The position numbers and the translations under genes are program-made. Source: Bacillota bacterium (GTDB lineage Bacteria > Bacillota > Clostridia > Christensenellales > CAG-138). Taken from it: DNA of 13,166 nucleotides. The notes beneath the pieces were generated by a model. That model was not told where the DNA came from, searched no databases, and was given only the letters and a program-made list of their open reading frames with translations. The DNA is taken from NCBI GenBank assembly GCA_023426265.1, contig JAFABA010000178.1:1-13166 (forward strand), in the 5' to 3' direction. The number at the start of each line of letters is the position of its first letter. The stretch's first letter is position 1. This document shows, in pieces, positions 5,741 through 12,266 of this stretch.

Positions 5741-6313
5741 TCAAATGATTCCCGGCCGTACTGCGCCGCTGATTGCGGAAGAAATATCCCACGCCATATT
5801 CACCACATAGTTGATGATTTCCTGGTATTTTCCGATACTCGCCCGGTAATCGCCGGAAAACACCTGCAGCGCCTCCTCTTCCGTCAGTTCGATGAGGTTC
5901 TGGAAGAGTACCTGCAGCGCGTATTGATCAATGTTCCGGTTTTGCTCGGACAAAAACTGTGCGATCGCCTCCGCAGAGTCCAGCCATTCCCTGCGCATCT
6001 CTTCCACCTGCTGGGGATTGCTTTCCCGCAGCGCGTCAATGGTTCGGGTGGCATAGTAATTGTATACCGAAAGCAGGCTTTCGAGCACCGCCGCACGCTC
6101 TGCCCCGTAATACCCGCCAAAAAATCTTGCAATATCGATGGCGCTTTGCGTAAGCCGATCGGCCACCGCTTCAAGCTCCTCCGTCTGATAGGCGGAAATT
6201 AAAATATACTCCCTTGTCCAATGCGCATTGTTCACCAAAAGCCGGTTGATTTCGTTGGAAATCACGGTCCGGTTGGCATCGAATATTTCCGCACTGTTGG
6301 GCCAGACGGACAT
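5741..6313 (-). CDS. Conserved helical protein of unknown function (often labelled acetylglutamate kinase-like in clostridia)
   Basis: A 190-aa soluble, mostly helical protein. NAHWTREYILISAYQTEELEAVADRL (29-54), an I-x-R-F-F-GGYYG segment (61-70), REWLDSAEAIAQFLSEQN (108-125) and QYALQVLFQNLIELTEEEALQVFSGDYRASI (130-160) match, from memory, a widespread clostridial family with H-x-x-W-TR, YYG and W-x-x-NADEIA-x-FL motifs. That family sometimes carries the name acetylglutamate kinase, but I see no kinase motifs and would not assign that activity. There is no signal peptide or membrane segment. GGAGG lies 8 nt before the ATG. It lies 90 nt downstream of the GNAT gene on the same strand and may share its transcript. 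Confidence 0.7.
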   Translation of the reverse strand: MSVWPNSAEIFDANRTVISNEINRLLVNNAHWTREYILISAYQTEELEAVADRLTQSAIDIARFFGGYYGAERAAVLESLLSVYNYYATRTIDALRESNPQQVEEMRREWLDSAEAIAQFLSEQNRNIDQYALQVLFQNLIELTEEEALQVFSGDYRASIGKYQEIINYVVNMAWDISSAISGAVRPGII

Positions 6314-6403
6314 TGCGGCTTCCTCCCCATTCCCTTTTTGACAATACTATGCGGGAGATTGGGGATTTACGCGCCGAATGGATGGAAGGGCAGCCGAATC
6401 CTT

Positions 6404-7021
6404 TCAGCGGAAGCAGTAGCGGGGATTCTTTTTCTTTTTGTGCGCTTCCGTACAAGCGATACAGTCCCCATGACGCTTACAGCGACGCGGGCAGGGACAC
6501 GCAAGGGGTTTTGTATACCGCAGTTCCTCAACGGGTTGACCGAGTATGGCAAACGAAACCACGGTACCATCCCAGGCGTACCCGTTCTTTTCATAGAACG
6601 CGCGCGCAGGCAGGTTCTTTTCCATTACAAAAAGCGAGCTGTGGGAAAAGCCCCGTATGCGAAGGGTTAGCTCCGCAGCCTGAAGAAGCGCCTTCCCATA
6701 GCCGCGGCGCATATCATCCGGGTGTATGTAGAGTGAACGGACCTCGCCGTATCCTTCCGGCAATTCTTTTATGCCCAAATCCGAAACACCGGCCGGTTTT
6801 CCAAAAGAAATACAGCCCACCGGCGTAGCCTCTTCCCAGGCGACGAGCGCCTCCAGCTCCCCGGCCTGAAGCCATTTCGTAAAAGGCTCCACCCAATGAT
6901 CTTCCGGCAAGGTATCAAGATATGCCTGCGGGATCATGCCTATGTAGGCCGCTTTCCAGCTTACGGCGTGGATGCGGCTGATGGCGGCAATATCCTGCAT
7001 GGCTGCCGGTCTTAGTTCCAT
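6404..7021 (-). CDS. GNAT family N-acetyltransferase with C-terminal Cys-rich motif
   Basis: A 205-aa protein. Residues 1-172 form the GNAT domain: it starts LRPAAMQDIAAISRIH (3-18), has EVRSLYIHPDDMRRGYGKALL (93-113) with the acetyl-CoA P-loop RRGYGK, and ends with NLPARAFYEKNGY (136-148). It should transfer acetyl from acetyl-CoA to an amine; the substrate is unknown. The tail (175-203) is not part of the GNAT fold and carries Cys175, 177, 181, 187, 190 and 203 in a CPCP-x3-C-x5-C-x2-C pattern ending in a Lys-rich stretch, which looks like a small metal-binding knuckle. No clear Shine-Dalgarno precedes the ATG, but the GNAT fold begins right there. It is divergent from the lipoprotein gene. 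Confidence 0.87.
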   Translation of the reverse strand: MELRPAAMQDIAAISRIHAVSWKAAYIGMIPQAYLDTLPEDHWVEPFTKWLQAGELEALVAWEEATPVGCISFGKPAGVSDLGIKELPEGYGEVRSLYIHPDDMRRGYGKALLQAAELTLRIRGFSHSSLFVMEKNLPARAFYEKNGYAWDGTVVSFAILGQPVEELRYTKPLACPCPRRCKRHGDCIACTEAHKKKKNPRYCFR

Positions 7022-7091
7022 GTTTTGACCGCAGGTTTAGAATCAGCCCCCTGCGCCTCCGATCCATGATGATACGCTATGCGTTTCACCC

Positions 7092-7120
7092 ACTATACAC
7101 CCAAGCAACCGCCCCGGCAA
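7092..7120 (-). promoter_or_regulatory. Probable promoter of the GNAT gene
   Basis: On the minus strand, TTGCCG (7115-7120), a 17-nt spacer and TATAGT (7092-7097), about 70 nt before the GNAT start codon. Confidence 0.5.
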
Positions 7121-7201
7121 CAGGAAACAAAAGCAAGCTTCGTGATTTCCCGGAACGAATCGCGGCACTGCTGCGTTGTTCTTATAAAAGGCGGTGAAAT
7201 C

Positions 7202-7693
7202 ATGAAAAAACAGGCGTTGATTTTAATACTTGCAGCGATATTGGCTCTCTCTCTCGGATGCAGCAGCACGCCCAAGGCCCTGCCTAAAGTTTATCCAAGC
7301 GAAACGGCCGCTGCAAACGGGGATTATGTGGAGGTGCATGGAAGTATTTACAACGGAGATGTTCTGACCAATTTTCTTGAAAAAACGGATCGCGGCGAGG
7401 ACGCGTTTATCCGCATAGTGATTTATACGGTGGAAGGAGATCCGATTATCAAAGAAGTCTCCTATACAAAGAACGGCTTTGCCGTTACCATAGACAATAC
7501 GCGCGATCAGTTTGGCGAGCCCAAAATTAAGAGCAACACCTATCAAAATCTGCTTATGTATCAGGATGAGGAGACCGGCCTCGAATACATCGTTGTAACG
7601 GATCTTCCTGAGCTGACAAAAGAGCTGTTTGACAAGGGATTTGAGGATGGAGAAGAGATCACCATACTCACCGCCCGCGCGATCGCAGGATAA
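7202..7693 (+). CDS. Lipoprotein with DUF4362-like domain
   Basis: A 163-aa exported lipoprotein. A short N-terminus MKKQ, a hydrophobic stretch (5-18) and the lipobox LSLGC (16-20) predict cleavage and lipidation at Cys20, anchoring it to the outer face of the membrane. The mature part begins with a KVYPSETAAANGDYVEVHG segment (29-47) and continues IRIVIYTVEGDPIIKEVSY (70-88), features I recall from the DUF4362 family of Firmicutes lipoproteins, of unknown function. The start is the ATG after GGCGGTG. The open frame upstream lacks a signal and is not used. It stands alone; no clear promoter box or terminator was found, and a small CCC-TTC-GGG hairpin after the stop is too weak to count. Confidence 0.8.
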   Translation: MKKQALILILAAILALSLGCSSTPKALPKVYPSETAAANGDYVEVHGSIYNGDVLTNFLEKTDRGEDAFIRIVIYTVEGDPIIKEVSYTKNGFAVTIDNTRDQFGEPKIKSNTYQNLLMYQDEETGLEYIVVTDLPELTKELFDKGFEDGEEITILTARAIAG

Positions 7694-7723
7694 TACGATA
7701 TCCTGTGCGTACCCTTCGGGCCG

Positions 7724-7751
7724 TTGCAATTCCCCCTTCAGATTGTATAAT
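7724..7751 (+). promoter_or_regulatory. Promoter ahead of the yjjI remnant and nucleoside hydrolase
   Basis: TTGCAA (7724-7729), a 16-nt spacer and a perfect TATAAT (7746-7751). The first intact downstream gene is the nucleoside hydrolase 360 nt away, so this old promoter probably now serves it. Confidence 0.65.
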
Positions 7752-7778
7752 GAAAGGTAAGAACCGCCCGCGGAAAGG

Positions 7779-8114
7779 ATGAATCCCAAGCCCCTATTTC
7801 CCCCTGCCTGAAAGCGCGCTGGTATCATAACGGATGCTGCGCTTACCCATGAACAGGCAATGATGAAGCTTTCCCGCCTGCCCGCGCAGGCATTTTTTGT
7901 GTTCTCTCTGCCGGAAGGGTACGAACGGCTGTATGAACGGGGGTAATTCCGACCTTAGGAAGGCTGCGCGCCCTATTGCCCGCGCTACCTGCTGCCGGAT
8001 TATGAGAGGCTGATGAAGGACGGCTGCAAGTTTTTGCGCGTCGGGCTGCCCGGGGATTTATCCGAGGCAATCGGGGTGCGGCAGGCGGGCTGCGAAAGGA
8101 TATCGGTAATATGA
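7779..8114 (+). pseudogene. Decayed 5' fragment of a YjjI-family glycyl-radical enzyme gene
   Basis: One reading frame from ATG 7779 is broken by TGA (7809), TAA (7944) and TAG (7956), but its translation still reads as a protein: GIITDAALTHEQAMMKL (codons after the first stop) and, beyond the third stop, EGCAPYCPRYLLPDYERLMK with K-D-G-C-K-F-L and P-G-D-L-S-E-A-I. From memory this matches the N-terminus of YjjI/DUF3029 proteins (IVTxPTLTYEQK, then EGNAPYRPRYxxPDYEKF, then DLxEAI) with almost the same spacing. Similarity stops at about 8070 and about 400 C-terminal residues, including the glycyl-radical motif, are missing. The frame ends at a TGA overlapping the nucleoside hydrolase ATG. The family assignment rests on recalled motifs. 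Confidence 0.6.
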
Positions 8115-9088
8115 GTATCAATCAGGAACCGTTGCATATCGTCATAGACGCGGACACGGGCATTGACGATTCCATTGCCTTGTTGTACGCGCTCAAAACC
8201 CCTGCCATACGCGTGCATGGTATCATCGCAAGCTATGGCAACACGAAAGCGGAGCAGGCGGCGGAAAACACGCTGCGCATCGTTGCGCTTGCTTCCCCCG
8301 GCTATGAGGTACCCGTTCTGTTGGGCGCGTCCCATTCCCTCAACGGCAAGGGAACGGGCAGCGTTGACGCCAGCGTGCACGGTGAAAACGGCATCGGCGG
8401 GGTTATTTTACCCGTCTCGCCGCAGCAACTGCTGCCAGAGCCCGCAGAAGTCTTCCTTGCGCGCACCGCTCAGGAATTAAACGACAGGCTGATACTCGTC
8501 ACGTTAGGCAGGCTGACCACGTTCGCAAACGCGCTGATGCAGTATCCCGGCTTAAAGAATGACCTTGCGGGCGTGGTTTCGATGGGCGGTACGATCTACG
8601 TCCCCGGCAACGTTTCGCCCTGCGCGGAGGCGAATATCTACGGAGACCCGGAAGCGGCGGAGTACGCGCTTTGCTCCGGTGTGCCATTTACATTGGTAGG
8701 GCTTGACGTCACCACAAAAACGCGCCTGACCACAAAACAGATACAGGCTTCCCTCTCTGCTGCCACGCCGGAAAACCGGCCGGTCTGGGAATATATCGAG
8801 GCCGCCACACGGCACTACATGGACTTTTACCACAGGGTGGAAGGTCTCTTAGGCAACTGCCCGCTGCACGACCCTTCCGCAATCATCTGCGCGCTGCGGC
8901 CTGATTTGTTTACCGTCCGCTCATACAGGGCGCATGTGGAATGCGGCGGGGACTATTGCCGCGGCAAAATCGTGGTGGATGAGCGCCACCGTCCCTTTGA
9001 TGGGCCGGATATCCGGGCTTGTGTTGACGTGGACGCGCAGGGCGTATTGGAGGAGTTGTTCCGTGTATTGGATGGGACAGGCACGTAA
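8111..9088 (+). CDS. Nucleoside hydrolase (inosine-uridine preferring type)
   Basis: A 325-aa enzyme that should hydrolyse the N-glycosidic bond of a ribonucleoside to base and ribose in the cytoplasm. The calcium-binding signature DADTGIDD (13-20) is intact, followed by SYGNT (41-45), HGENGIGG (90-97), MGG (158-160), EANIYGDPEAA (173-183) and LHDPSA (252-257) with His253, the usual acid, and Asp254. The segment normally GPLTNxA reads GRLTTFANA (133-141), so Pro and Asn are substituted and base preference cannot be predicted. Length is normal. The ATG overlaps the stop of the upstream pseudogene (ATGA); AAGGA lies about 10 nt upstream. A small XRE gene follows after 13 nt. Released ribose could feed the ribokinase near the left end (inference). 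Confidence 0.9.
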   Translation: MSINQEPLHIVIDADTGIDDSIALLYALKTPAIRVHGIIASYGNTKAEQAAENTLRIVALASPGYEVPVLLGASHSLNGKGTGSVDASVHGENGIGGVILPVSPQQLLPEPAEVFLARTAQELNDRLILVTLGRLTTFANALMQYPGLKNDLAGVVSMGGTIYVPGNVSPCAEANIYGDPEAAEYALCSGVPFTLVGLDVTTKTRLTTKQIQASLSAATPENRPVWEYIEAATRHYMDFYHRVEGLLGNCPLHDPSAIICALRPDLFTVRSYRAHVECGGDYCRGKIVVDERHRPFDGPDIRACVDVDAQGVLEELFRVLDGTGT

Positions 9089-9101
9089 AAGAGGTGATAA
9101 T

Positions 9102-9338
9102 TTGAAAGCGGCACATAAGACAAAGTACAGAAAACTGGGATTAAAAATCAGTTACTACAGGAAGTTAAAGGGACTTACGCAAGAGCAGCTTGCAGAAAAG
9201 CTCGATAAGAATCTTGCGTTTATTGGCGCGGTGGAAGCTCCGAATATTGGCAGGACAATTTCGCTCGATACCCGATTTGATATTGCCGATGTTTTGGAAG
9301 TACCTCCGCATAAGTTTTTGGATTTTGATGAGGATTGA
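9102..9338 (+). CDS. XRE/Cro-type helix-turn-helix regulator, TTG start
   Basis: A 78-aa DNA-binding protein, essentially one HTH_3 domain: LGLKISYYRKLKGLTQEQLAEKL (12-34) is helix 1 and helix 2, the recognition region is NLAFIGAVEAPN (37-48), and IADVLEVPPHKFLDF (61-75) closes the domain. The recognition helix is unusual: the common ISRIERG reads IGAVEAPNIG. The start is TTG, chosen because GAGGTGAT stands 3 nt upstream and the frame before it overlaps the nucleoside hydrolase in another frame. Likely co-transcribed with nucleoside hydrolase and a candidate local regulator; target sites are not evident. It lacks any effector domain. Confidence 0.82.
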   Translation: MKAAHKTKYRKLGLKISYYRKLKGLTQEQLAEKLDKNLAFIGAVEAPNIGRTISLDTRFDIADVLEVPPHKFLDFDED

Positions 9339-9344
9339 TTCGTT

Positions 9345-9405
9345 GCGGTAGCACAAAGGGGGCGCGATAGCCGATATTGGCTACCGCGCCCCTCTTGTGT
9401 ACCGC
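9345..9405. terminator. 61-nt hairpin between convergent genes
   Basis: About 26 base pairs: GCGGTA/TACCGC (9345-9350, 9400-9405), CACAA/TTGTG (9352-9356, 9395-9399) and a GC-rich 15-pair block (9358-9372 with 9379-9393, with one A-C mismatch and a G-T pair), loop GATATT. Neither strand has a T tract after it, so it is not a canonical intrinsic terminator, but it lies between the XRE stop and the TIM-barrel stop and could stop or stabilise both transcripts. Confidence 0.6.
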
Positions 9406-9467
9406 TCAGGTGCTTTGCTTCCGGCAAATAACCTAGGAATGAAAGTCCAGCTCTCAAGTAAAATCGC

Positions 9468-10457
9468 TCAATCCACCTTCAGCGCGGAATCGAACCGGAT
9501 ATCCGATGGGCTGAAGTTGATGTTCTTGGTGTAGTGATACGCTTCCGTCGCGCCGAAGGTACGGTCCATGCCGCTGTCCTCCCACTCCACGGAAAGCGGG
9601 CCGTCATAGCCCATTTGGTTGAGCTCGCGGATGATGCCGTCAAAATCCACATTTCCGTGCCCGAGCGAAACGAAGTTCCAGCCGCGGCGGGTATCGCCAA
9701 ATTCGATATGGCTGCCCAATATGCCTGCGCGCCCGTCCAGCGTGACTTTGACGTCCTTCATATGCACATGGTAGACGCGGCTTGCAAAATCCCGCAGGAA
9801 TACGCAAGGGTTCACGCCCTGCCACACAAAATGGGAGGGGTCAAAGTTAAGCCCCAGCGTCGGCCGGTAATCGAACGTCTCCAGCAGCTTTTTTGTGCTG
9901 TAATAGTCGAACGCGATCTCGGTGGGATGCACTTCCAGCGCGAACTTCACGCCGCATTCGTCGAAAACATCGAATATCGGCGTCCAAAGCTCCCTGATCT
10001 TTTGAAAACCATCCTCCACCATCTGCGGGGTGGTCTGCGGGAAGGAGTACCAGTATTTCCAGATGGGCGAGCCTAAAAAGCAGGTAACCACACTGACGCC
10101 AAGCTTCTTTGCCGCATGCGCCACCAGCTTCATTTCCTCCACCGCCCAACGGCGGATCTCTTCCGGCTTGCCTGCGAGGGCGGCGGGCGCAAAATTATCC
10201 AAGCGTTCATCCCAGAGATCGCCCACGCACTGGCCGATCAGGTGCGCGCTGATGGCCCATGCCTGCAGGTTGTATTTCGCGAGCGTACCCTTAACCCACT
10301 CCGCATACCCGTCCTGCTCGAGCACTTTATGAATATCCACATGCGCGTGGCACGCAAGCTCGATCCCTTCGTAGCCGATGCCGCTCATCAGCCTGCACAG
10401 TTCCTCCAGCGAAAGATCCCCGAATTGCCCCGAAGCGATGGTGATTGGTCTATGCAT
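9468..10457 (-). CDS. Sugar phosphate isomerase/epimerase family TIM-barrel protein
   Basis: A 329-aa protein of the AP endonuclease 2/xylose isomerase-like TIM barrel (PF01261), which isomerises or epimerises sugars, usually with a divalent metal. Candidate metal ligands are in register: Glu175 in LEVHPTE (174-180), Asp206 and His209 in NFDPSHF (204-210), His232 in HVHMKD (230-235), Glu291 in SVEWED (289-294). GYEGIELACHAH (28-39) is the first strand. The start is the ATG with GGAGG 8 nt upstream, inside a longer open frame. Aspects of the sequence (FLGSPIWKYWYSFP, 127-140) resemble IolE/YcjR-like relatives, but no substrate can be assigned. A palindrome in its promoter suggests control by a GntR-type repressor. 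Confidence 0.85.
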   Translation of the reverse strand: MHRPITIASGQFGDLSLEELCRLMSGIGYEGIELACHAHVDIHKVLEQDGYAEWVKGTLAKYNLQAWAISAHLIGQCVGDLWDERLDNFAPAALAGKPEEIRRWAVEEMKLVAHAAKKLGVSVVTCFLGSPIWKYWYSFPQTTPQMVEDGFQKIRELWTPIFDVFDECGVKFALEVHPTEIAFDYYSTKKLLETFDYRPTLGLNFDPSHFVWQGVNPCVFLRDFASRVYHVHMKDVKVTLDGRAGILGSHIEFGDTRRGWNFVSLGHGNVDFDGIIRELNQMGYDGPLSVEWEDSGMDRTFGATEAYHYTKNINFSPSDIRFDSALKVD

Positions 10458-10574
10458 CAATAGTACCTCCATATTCTTGCATTGCTTTGTTTCAAAGAAG
10501 ATCGTTGTTATATATCATCTTTTATTATTGTTTCACAGGGTTTATGAGAGCGCGGCGAGAAATTATAACAGTAT

Positions 10575-10604
10575 ATAATAGATATGGTATACCATTTTTG
10601 TAAA
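10575..10604 (-). promoter_or_regulatory. Promoter of the TIM-barrel gene with GntR-type operator
   Basis: On the minus strand, TTTACA (10599-10604), an 18-nt spacer and TATTAT (10575-10580). The spacer contains the 12-bp perfect palindrome ATGGTATACCAT (10584-10595), the TGGTNNACCA core known for GntR/FadR-type regulators such as UxuR/ExuR. Binding there would block the polymerase. The leader to the start codon is about 110 nt. Confidence 0.5.
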
Positions 10605-10644
10605 GGATGCAATGCTTGCCGTTTTGTTTCCCATGTTTTCATAT

Positions 10645-10668
10645 GAAAACACCGGGAACGCCCGGTGT
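10645..10668 (-). terminator. Terminator after the small helical protein gene
   Basis: The 8-bp stem ACACCGGG/CCCGGTGT (10649-10656, 10661-10668) with a tetraloop, followed on the minus strand by TTTTC. It serves the minus-strand gene ending at 10757, although it lies about 90 nt after its stop. A longer pairing and an upstream palindrome surround it. Confidence 0.6.
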
Positions 10669-10756
10669 CTTTCGTTTTCATATAAAGCAAGGGTTTTCTT
10701 TGCGCGTCCTGTTGGTTTTCTGTCCTTGACCGGCTTGCCATCGAGGGAGGCCTGAT

Positions 10757-11188
10757 CTATAGGAATTTTTTCATCTCCTCTATATTTGCTTCCTCGGTCT
10801 TTATAAGACGTTCCGCCAGGGTTTTGATTTCCTCATTGTTGCCATGATATGCATGGAGCGCTTTTGTTACTTTCGTTACGCCCATGGTACTCCCCTGCAT
10901 GACCATTTCCGCAATCTTGGAAGTCGAATTCTCCGTAAAGAGAGTTTTGAAATCCGCCGTGATGCGGGAATTGATAATTGCAACGCGGCTTGCAGATGAT
11001 GCCTTTTCCCCATATACCTCCAGCAGTTTGGAGACCGCGCTATAATGTTTCTCATACTCAACAAGCTGGGTTTGCAGCGCATGTTTCAGCCCGTCGTTTT
11101 CCGATTTTCCAATTACCTGCCGCAGGCTTTCACATCCCATATCCGCAGTTTCGCTAATTGAGTTAAGCAGTTCTTTTTCATTCGCCAT
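10757..11188 (-). CDS. Small conserved helical (ferritin-like fold?) protein, unknown function
   Basis: A 143-aa soluble, highly helical protein with no signal or membrane segment. MANEKELLNSISETADMGCESLRQVIG (1-27), LVEYEKHYSAVSKLLEVYGEKA (42-63), KIAEMVMQGSTMGVTKVTKAL (91-111) and AERLIKTEEANIEEMKKFL (125-143) make four predicted helices. The AEMVMQGSTMGVTKVTK motif is familiar from small clostridial proteins usually called hypothetical. A four-helix bundle is likely but I see no clear di-iron ExxH pattern, so ferritin-like activity is unsupported. The ATG has GAGGTGAT 4 nt upstream; the longer frame upstream lacks a site. Monocistronic, divergent from the aldolase gene. Confidence 0.75.
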   Translation of the reverse strand: MANEKELLNSISETADMGCESLRQVIGKSENDGLKHALQTQLVEYEKHYSAVSKLLEVYGEKASSASRVAIINSRITADFKTLFTENSTSKIAEMVMQGSTMGVTKVTKALHAYHGNNEEIKTLAERLIKTEEANIEEMKKFL

Positions 11189-11283
11189 GATAATCACCTC
11201 ATAGGTAGTGTCTGCGGTTATTAGGGCGTTATGCAAGGCAGCAAGGCGGGCGTTCCGTGACCATGACCAATCTTATAAAAATA

Positions 11284-11323
11284 AAGATTTAATCTTGAGA
11301 AAGTGCTGCCGGTTGACTATACT
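11284..11323 (+). promoter_or_regulatory. Promoter of the aldolase gene with an inverted repeat on the -35
   Basis: TTGAGA (11295-11300), a 17-nt spacer and TATACT (11318-11323). AAGATT-T-AATCTT (11284-11296) is a perfect inverted repeat ending at the -35 and is a candidate operator. Confidence 0.55.
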
Positions 11324-11379
11324 ACGACATATATCTACCCTTCTGCATGTAAAAGGTAAGAACATTAAGGAGCTCAAGT

Positions 11380-12153
11380 ATGATTAACCTGGTAAAAAAG
11401 AAAATAGCCGAAGGCAAGCACGCAATCGGCACCTTTTTTGAGCTTGGCGGAACCATCGCCGCGCAGTGCCTGGGAATTGCCGGTTTGGATTTTTTCGTTA
11501 TCGATACGGAGCACGGAATTTTCGATGTGGAAAGCGCGCTTACGGCTGTGACTGCCGCCGAAAAGAGGGGCGTCACGCCTTTTATCCGTATCAAAGACGC
11601 GTCACGCGCTTCCGTGCTGAAAATGCTCGATATCGGTGCAATGGGGCTGATCGTTCCCTGCATCCAGACGGTGCAGGAAGTGGAACAATTGGTGGAGTAC
11701 GCGAAATATTACCCCCTTGGCCGCAAGGGATTTGCGCCGACATTGGCTAACGGATACTGTTTTGAAGAGTTCGCGCAAAACATGGAGGAATATTTTGCTC
11801 TTTCTAACCGCGAGACGCTTTTGATCCCGCAGTGCGAAACGGCGGGTTGCCTGGAACACATAGAAACGATTGCGGCCATGGAGGGCGTGGACGGCATTTT
11901 TATCGGCCCGTATGACCTTTCAATAGCTCTCGGTGTACCGGGAAAAATGGACAGCCCGAGGCTGCTTGAGGCCATCCGCCATGTGGCGGAAGTATGCAAG
12001 GCCAACCGGAAGATTACGATGATCTATGCGAACACGCCCGCTGCCGCTGCCGAGCATTTTAAAAATGGGATCGACTGCGTGGCCTGCGGAATGGATTCCG
12101 TATTCCTGATCAATGCCATAACGGATATGATAGCAGCCGCTCATAATACGTAA
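11380..12153 (+). CDS. HpcH/HpaI family class II aldolase
   Basis: A 257-aa metal-dependent aldolase of the HpcH/HpaI family, which cleaves 2-keto-3-deoxy or 4-hydroxy-2-keto acids to pyruvate (or similar) and an aldehyde. The catalytic set is intact: His45 in DTEHG (42-46), Arg70 in PFIRIKD (67-73), Glu153 in QCET (151-154) and Asp179 in GIFIGPYDLS (172-181). These agree closely with HpaI positions (His45, Arg70, Glu149, Asp175) as I recall them. GAMGLIVPCIQT (86-97) is the typical strand. The start follows AAGGAG at 7 nt. It is monocistronic, so the in vivo substrate, perhaps a 2-dehydro-3-deoxy sugar acid, cannot be deduced. It ends at a shared terminator. Confidence 0.88.
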   Translation: MINLVKKKIAEGKHAIGTFFELGGTIAAQCLGIAGLDFFVIDTEHGIFDVESALTAVTAAEKRGVTPFIRIKDASRASVLKMLDIGAMGLIVPCIQTVQEVEQLVEYAKYYPLGRKGFAPTLANGYCFEEFAQNMEEYFALSNRETLLIPQCETAGCLEHIETIAAMEGVDGIFIGPYDLSIALGVPGKMDSPRLLEAIRHVAEVCKANRKITMIYANTPAAAAEHFKNGIDCVACGMDSVFLINAITDMIAAAHNT

Positions 12154-12222
12154 GGTCTATAGGGTTTCACTCCGCCTTTGACGGCAACGCAAATTTTACT
12201 CAACTAATCGATGCGGGATACT

Positions 12223-12256
12223 AAAAAAGACGAGGGTGCGATACCCTCGTCTTTTT
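12223..12256. terminator. Bidirectional terminator between aldolase and Dabb genes
   Basis: A 14-bp perfect stem (12224-12237 with 12243-12256), loop GCGAT, with T runs on both strands (TTTTT plus, TTTTTT minus). It closes both convergent transcripts. Confidence 0.9.
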
Positions 12257-12266
12257 GCTGCCAGTT

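Noticed and set aside
5495..6202. Plus-strand 235-codon ORF
   Set aside because: It overlaps the VOC gene in another frame and the opposite strand of the helical protein gene; composition is Arg/Ser-rich as in shadow frames.
7223..7828. Minus-strand 201-codon ORF over the lipoprotein
   Set aside because: Antisense to a lipoprotein gene with a clear signal peptide and lipobox; no ribosome binding site.
7815..7870. Initial idea that AGIITDAALTHEQAMMKL was an asparaginase C-terminus
   Set aside because: The downstream same-frame motif EGCAPYCPRYLLPDYE and its spacing fit a YjjI N-terminus far better.
10508..10741. Minus-strand 77-codon ORF between the helical protein and isomerase genes
   Set aside because: It spans the terminator hairpin and the isomerase promoter/operator, and lacks a Shine-Dalgarno.
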